NCBI GenBank assembly: GCA_949825025.1
Contig: OX463780.1
Span: 25,014,118 to 25,078,117, forward strand
Direction of reading: 5' to 3'
From: Siphlonurus alternatus
Taxonomy: Eukaryota; Arthropoda; Insecta; Ephemeroptera; Siphlonuridae
DNA: 64,000 nucleotides
Position numbers and translations under genes: made by a program. Shown piece after piece: positions 58,001-64,000 of the stretch. The stretch's first letter is position 1. Every line of letters begins with the position of its first letter. Under the pieces are notes generated by a model, which saw only the letters and a program-made list of their open reading frames with translations, was not told the origin of the DNA and did not search any database.

Positions 58001-60854
58001 GGTTATGATCCTGTAAAGATCACATTTGGGAGAGTGCCAATGTAAGCCGCCTGGCACCCTCCCTATACATTATATAAGTATTACTACGTTAACTGCAGTA
58101 ACCTTTTTATAACAGCATGTCGTTACTACTCGTTTAATTAATTTGACGGTATATTATATTAACTCTTGACGGAGCAGCTTGTTACTCACTTGCTGCTTTA
58201 TAGACGAGTGATGATGCGGCAGAAAAAGTGTTACTTTTATATATTTTATGTGTATAAAATTACATGATAGAGAAAAATTACTTAAAGATTGACCTCAGTT
58301 ACTATACTATACGCGAATCAAAGGATATTTCTGTCGGAATTGAATGAGATAAATTTTAAAATTTCGAGAATGATCTAAAACTTAATCGCTTATATGGTTT
58401 GAGAAGATTCAAGAGGGCGATTTCCTTACAATTATATTATAGCTCTATTTCCGGTTTCTATCCATAAGGCCAATGTTAAACTTCTACCTCAGTTTTCTCA
58501 AAACTGATAAGACAGATCCACTTCAAAATTTGCATGCCACCTATTGATGACGAGTTCCAAGTTCTCTGCAAGTCTTGTTCAGTGGTCCGATTCTGAGATC
58601 TCAATCAACCGACTGTGAGGTCAATCAATTTTCAAGGCCAATTTTATCATATGCGTCTATATTAAAAAAATAATAATAAATCAGTTTCAAACAATCGAAG
58701 AATGCAGTTCTGTGTGATGTAATTTTCTTGATTTTTTAAATTGTTTACACATACCTGCTGCATGTAAGTTTGATAAATATGCAAATCCTCCCTTTACATA
58801 ATAACTGCACTGATGTCATTTATATACATTAATTATAATTGTATAAATTATCTGAAAACAACAATATATATTATATAAAATGGTCATTGAAAGTGGACGT
58901 ATAGTATTTTTTTTAACGATTTTACAAGGTAAAAGGTAATCTTTTAATATATATTATAATATACAGTGTATTCAATATACATTATTGTATGTAGTGTGAT
59001 ACAATTAAATTAATTTGAATGGAGGTTAAAAGCAATAAATGACTTGCAGGGTTGAGAGAGACTGCCAAATACTAGACTGAGATTTTCGATATAGTTTATA
59101 TTATTTACATTATTATTTAGACTTACGTTAGATTCTTTACATAAATAATGCTCGTATTGGAAAAAACAATTTATTGTAAAATGGTACGTATTACGTGCGG
59201 CAGTTCTATCATAATAATAAAAAAAAAAAATTTTTTACTGAAAAATTGTTCATGTTATTATAGATTGCTATTATTCTTTGGTTGTTGGTGTTTTGGTACG
59301 GCGGAGCACGCAGCTGTAACGTGGCGGCCGTGCTAAGTGCGCTAACGTGCGCCCAATGAGATCATGTAATTGCCTCGCGAGGCCAGGCCATTGCCGCAGG
59401 ACAGAGAAATGCGGGCGCGATGTCTTGATGAGATCATAAGGTCCAAGATTGCCTTGTTGGGTTGCGGTAATTGAGCATTAATATCTTATCTCTGCAATGT
59501 CGTTGTGATGCTGCATGCAGTGAGTGAATCATCACAAACAAACTGTGTAGACATTGCACAAACCATTGAAATACAAGAAACTTTGGACTGATAATGTCGC
59601 GATAAGAGCGCAATATGTACCATATATAATAAGGCAATACAGTGAAATAATACTATAACTCGATTCCACATTATGTGAGGGATCATTTTGGAGGTATATT
59701 ATTTAAATACAATATGAGTTAATAACTTAAATATATAATAATTATATAGAAGAAAAGTATGTGTAAAAAACGTCAACAAACTTTCCGAGTATCGATCCAT
59801 GCATTGTGTTTTCCCCTATATTACTAATGTACAGTAGTATAGTTTCATGTAATATTTCCAGTTTGTACAATCCTACTCCATCATCGGTGCAGTGTGTATA
59901 ATACCATTTCTTGGTCCCTTGAAGTCTACCGCGCATAAACGGTGGCATATCTTAGAGCCTCTGAAATTACATTCATGTAATTATCCCCTCTCTTCATCTG
60001 CAACGTTTATATATTATAATTAAAATTTGTTTTTAATCGACAGAAACATTATACCTCTTTGCAGATCGAAAACACTTGTGTACATTATTTCTCTGTACTG
60101 TATAATATTTTATATAGATACATGCAGCTCAAGGAAGTGTAATAAATAACTCTAAGCATAACAAAATCCATGCATGGTTTTTGTTTGACTTTCATGAGGT
60201 GAAGAAATGCTGCTAAACGAGATCATAGAAAATGTTCAGGGTGTGTTGAGGTGCAGTATTTTTGTTTGAAAATATTTTGAGTCTACCAAACAGAGACTGA
60301 ATTGAAGTAAAAAAAAAAAAAAGATAAAAAGATGATTTGCGAAATAATACAACCTTTTTTTTTTTTTGTTTTTTTCATAAACAGAACCATAAATTGATCA
60401 AGATGAGTATTCAACGAATACAAAAACACGATTCAGTAACAACAATGAAATATCGGTATTTTCACACAATTTCATTTTTTGTTATAATACGATAAACAAT
60501 TATTCCTTTATGTATTCTGTGTTTGTAACTTCGAGTGCATGTTGTATATGAAGGGTTACATAAATTTTGTAATGTCTGTACCAGACCTATAAAATATATT
60601 TGAAAGCATTCTCACAATGTGAGATAGACGGACGTAACAGCCGTGACATGGCATATAATATAATGTCACCATATACCAATGTAGTGGCTCACGGCATACA
60701 TAAAATAACTGTAGGAATAAAATAGATGTATTGAAGAAGATATATACGTGAGCTTTAAAATTATTAACTGTCTATAAAAAAATGTTCAGGAGTATTTTAT
60801 TGTATTTTTTTTTTTATGTAATATAAAATATATTATTAGGAGTACTATTAGGAA
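55021..60854. other. Upstream flank, no gene recognised
   Basis: AT-rich with many homopolymer runs. The frame at 55629-56039 begins at GTG and has no known domain. A GC-rich patch lies at 59280-59480. Nothing here is supported as a gene. Confidence 0.4.
58028..58063 (+). repeat. Short hairpin
   Basis: GGGAGAGTGCC and GGCACCCTCCC form an 11-position stem with one A-C mismatch around a 14-base loop. Too short for a MITE; function unknown. Confidence 0.6.
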
Positions 60855-60859
60855 TATTA

Positions 60860-60978
60860 GGCCTGTTCGTAAACCCTGCTCGGTGTACACTTTCTGCACC
60901 CAATCGACCTTATGTTCAGGTGCATTAAGGTCGATTGGGTGCAGAAAGTGTACGCCGAGCAGGGTTTACGAACAGGCC
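60860..60978. mobile_element. Short palindromic MITE, 119 bp
   Basis: Arms of about 54 bp from GGCCTGTTCGTAAACCCTGC inward differ at only one or two positions. TATTA flanks both ends (60855-60859 and 60979-60983), a likely 5-bp target duplication. The high arm identity suggests recent activity or hairpin-mediated correction. Confidence 0.8.
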
Positions 60979-60983
60979 TATTA

Positions 60984-63340
60984 TTTTATAAGCGAGTACT
61001 TAAATGTTATGTAGCTAAAACTTAAAATTATTATAGGATTTTGTTTATTGAACTGTATTCCTTATAAATGTTTAATACATTATTTATCATATGTACAGTA
61101 CCAGATGTAAGATTTAAAATACTAAACCTATTTACAAATTTGTCTTTAAAATATTAAAATGCTGCTGCATGTAATGATTATTGATATAATTAATGTTCTA
61201 TATTGATGTTCATAAATAAATGAGTAAATATCTATTTAAATAAATAACTAGACATAAAAGTTGGTATGAACATAAAAATTATAACCCAACTTCCCATATA
61301 GTTTGAATTAATTATATATATAGTCAGAACATTTATATCTGTACACTTTGTTTTGTAAGCTATATAAAAAAGATGCAGAGTTTATTATTATTCCTTGTTA
61401 GAGCTTTAGGTTCATATCTTTTTTATTATGAAGCTTCTCGTTTATATCTGCCTCCTTTATTCCATACGTGCAAGTTATGTTTTTGTTTTTTGCTCAAATT
61501 TATTGCATGACGTTACTGCACCTACAGTTAATTAATTTGATACCCCACCGGATGTTATTTAAAAAGTAAATAGCTGCATGCTTATAATAATATGATCTTA
61601 ATTCCTATTCGTATTTTAAAACTCTGCTGGAAGATTTATAATAATTAAAAGAATCTGTAACATTTAAAACTAAAATAAGAAAAACCTCTATCTCAGGTAG
61701 AAATGTTAATTTAATTGAAGTGTATCTGACTTATCGATATTTCATAGAACTATAAAAATTTATGGTCTCAACTTACGTTGATAACTATTACAATATTTGT
61801 GTTGGATAACAGACATTATTCACAAAATTTCAATGGAAGACAGACGACGATTCATCATGGCTGTATGATATTATTAATGTTTCACAGGTATTCCTATCTT
61901 GAAAGTTTTAAGTTCTTTATGATTGTAATAATTTATAAATAAGTGTTTAATGGACCGATATACGATTTAGAATGTACTGGAATATTAAATTGGCAAGATA
62001 TATATTTTATTAAACTCGATGTGTTGTAAATGCATTAAAGTTTAATCTCTGATATAAAATTGCTATCAATATATAGCTTTTTTTGTAGCAACATTATCTC
62101 GTTTGGCAAGTGCTCAATCTGTGAAAAATGATAATAGGATAATACTATTTTATAGCATAAATAGAACTAAGCGTTTTTTTTTTTTTTTTTTTTTTCCAAA
62201 TGTACAGGATGTCTGTTATAGCACGTATATACTGCATGTCAGTATTTATAATTTTACAAGCTGCATGTATACTCAAAATTCCTTGGCGTCGGCCTTTTTA
62301 ATTCAATTTTTATTATATTAAGTTTCGTTAAAAAATTGATCATTCATCCATTCAAACGTGGATAATCTGAGAATTATTTCCCAATAAACATAATATATTG
62401 AAAATGACTGGGGGACATAAAACTGCAACTTTGTATCGGGATTTTACTTTTCTATTATCTTCTTTACCGAATTAGTGCTGGCTTATGATTTCTGTCACAA
62501 TTTACAAGTATATAATGAAATGAACATTTTTTAGAACAATATTTCATCAGAGAAATTCAGAGCAATTTTGAATGTGACGTCCAACGTGGTCGCATGGACA
62601 CATGTGTAGGGGGGCGTGTCCGATCGCGTTGTCTCGTCTCTAAGTGCTAGAATGAACGCGCTAACACTTCCTTGATCCCGATAAGACAGCCCACCCGCGC
62701 CGCCCGCCAGCGAGATAACGTCTAGCGAGGGCTGGACCCCATCAGGCGGCGCCACGGGACGTCAGCCCAGGCGCCACCGGCAACACGAGCAGTCAAGAGA
62801 AAAATCGTTAGCAAGAATGTGATTATAAATCATCAGTCTTTTTTTAATCATTGATTTGTAATTTGAAAAGAACTGTCTGAAAAGTATTATTATTGTTAAT
62901 ATATTAATTGAGACTGCGCGTATAAAAAAATTTATTTGTTTTAAACTTATTATATTATATAATATTTATGAATTCGATAGTAGTTGTTGACCATGTTCAA
63001 GCTCTTTATAGGTATTAGTGTCAATATGTTTGTAAGCTTTTAGAGGCATTAGGAACTCATGGTAAAAAAAGAGAATTTTCGTTGAAACTTTATCGAGTGA
63101 TGGGAACATCAACAACCATAATTTAATAATTAAGCCACGAGACCCCCTGTTCTATCGCTTCGCAACACTTTTACATGACCACGACATTACAAAAATTTCA
63201 TTTTTTGGTTCATCTTACTTGCATAACTTCAGCAAGCTGCATTGCATTGTAAACTATTAAATTTATATTATTCTGTTAAATATTTTAAAGGTATCATAAT
63301 GAACTCGGTTTAATTACTTTAATGGGTTGGCTGCACGGCC
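60984..63340. other. AT-rich flank with a GC-rich island
   Basis: Mostly AT-rich. At 62570-62800 a compact GC- and CpG-rich island carries GTGACGT and GGGACGTCAG words. The minus-strand frame across it (62531-62755) is Asp/Gly/Ala-rich and matches nothing I know. It could be a promoter of an unseen gene or an unrecognised element. Confidence 0.4.
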
Positions 63341-63353
63341 GATTTTAAGTGGC

Positions 63354-64000
63354 GGAAACGAAAGAGGAGGTGCTGAAATGCAGGTGTGAATTTTATGCGA
63401 ATTTTTTGAGCACTGTAACTTTGTATAAATGCAGTTTTAAAATATGCATTTCACCTGGAAGCCATCGCCTACCGCCTTTGACGTCATCGAAATGTCAGGT
63501 TCGGTTCACTATAGATATGCATACCTGTACTCACCTGCATAACAGGTAGCCAATCAAAAACAATCTAGCCAAAATTCAAAATTTCAAATGCCTAGCCTGA
63601 TCGAAGTGGATGAGTTTTAAAACTTAAAAAATGCACATTATTCCATGTACGCGTACTGTAAAAACACACTGGGAGATAAGTAATATTACAAACATACCTT
63701 TCATCATATTTAAATAATAGAAATTGTTTCTCAAATAGTTTCATTTTATTGAAGAGAAGATGCAATATCAAGTCCTTCCACCACACTCTCTTTTTAAATG
63801 ATTGGCGCCGTTAGCAGCAATCAGCCAATGAAAATGTGTAAATTTATCATACTGGACTCCTTCCGTATCTGCTGAATATCTATTGAATTATTATATTAAA
63901 CCTAAAACTGAGTCTCTTTTCTTATCTACGAAGATAGTAGGATGCCGTAGGATTCATATTTAACTTTATTAAGACCCTTGAATCATAATTTTTAAATGTC
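63354..64000 (+). mobile_element. Second copy of the 2-kb palindromic element (cut by window end)
   Basis: Matches the left arm of the 39242-41229 element almost continuously from the CGAAAGAGG region, through TGAATTTTATGCGAATTTTT and GGTTCGGTTCACTATAGATA, to the last base. It carries scattered substitutions and small deletions, and its outermost end is diverged. The rest lies outside the window. Confidence 0.88.

Overview
The window reads as nuclear DNA of an invertebrate animal: AT-rich, intron-containing and densely seeded with transposable elements. The only clear host gene is a ubiquitin-specific protease of the USP31/USP43 type on the minus strand. It has 12 coding exons between 54695 and 13411. 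Splice sites and phases all agree and give a complete 935-residue protein with an intact Cys/His/Asp catalytic set, two CxxC pairs and a C-terminus (ESSV) that looks like a PDZ ligand. No sequence element fixes the species. A SINE central domain of a kind I associate with arthropods makes an arthropod possible, but this is weak.

Layout. 1-5890: AT-rich, with a 5S-rRNA-derived SINE, a 75-bp tail-only copy of the same family, a LINE 3' end and a degenerate hairpin element. 5870-6146: a TATA/initiator promoter-like segment with a 39-codon ORF. 6250-9855: a 3.6-kb foldback-type element whose arms hold 89-bp tandem repeats. 10220-10520: three tandem GC-rich units whose predicted stems co-vary. 10799-11701: two related hairpin MITEs. 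13411-25067: exons 12 to 2 of the USP gene; their introns hold a hAT-type element, two copies of a tRNA-Glu-like SINE, a palindromic MITE and a 5'-truncated LINE. 25068-53795: a 28.7-kb first intron filled with a second LINE, several MITEs, a 2-kb palindrome nested inside another hairpin element, a second long hAT-type element and a 1.77-kb TTAA-flanked transposon carrying a P2X7-C-terminal-domain-like reading frame broken by one stop. 53796-54695: USP exon 1. 54696-64000: AT-rich flank with a small MITE, a GC-rich island and a second copy of the 2-kb palindromic element running off the end.

The genes do not form an operon or pathway. The mobile elements make an interpretable record: many have exact target-site duplications (8 bp for hAT, TTAA for Kolobok- or piggyBac-like elements, 12-15 bp for SINEs), and several are nested so that insertion order can be read. 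The most unusual items are the P2X7-C-like ORF inside a TTAA transposon, the co-varying tandem hairpin units near 10.2-10.5 kb, and the foldback element.
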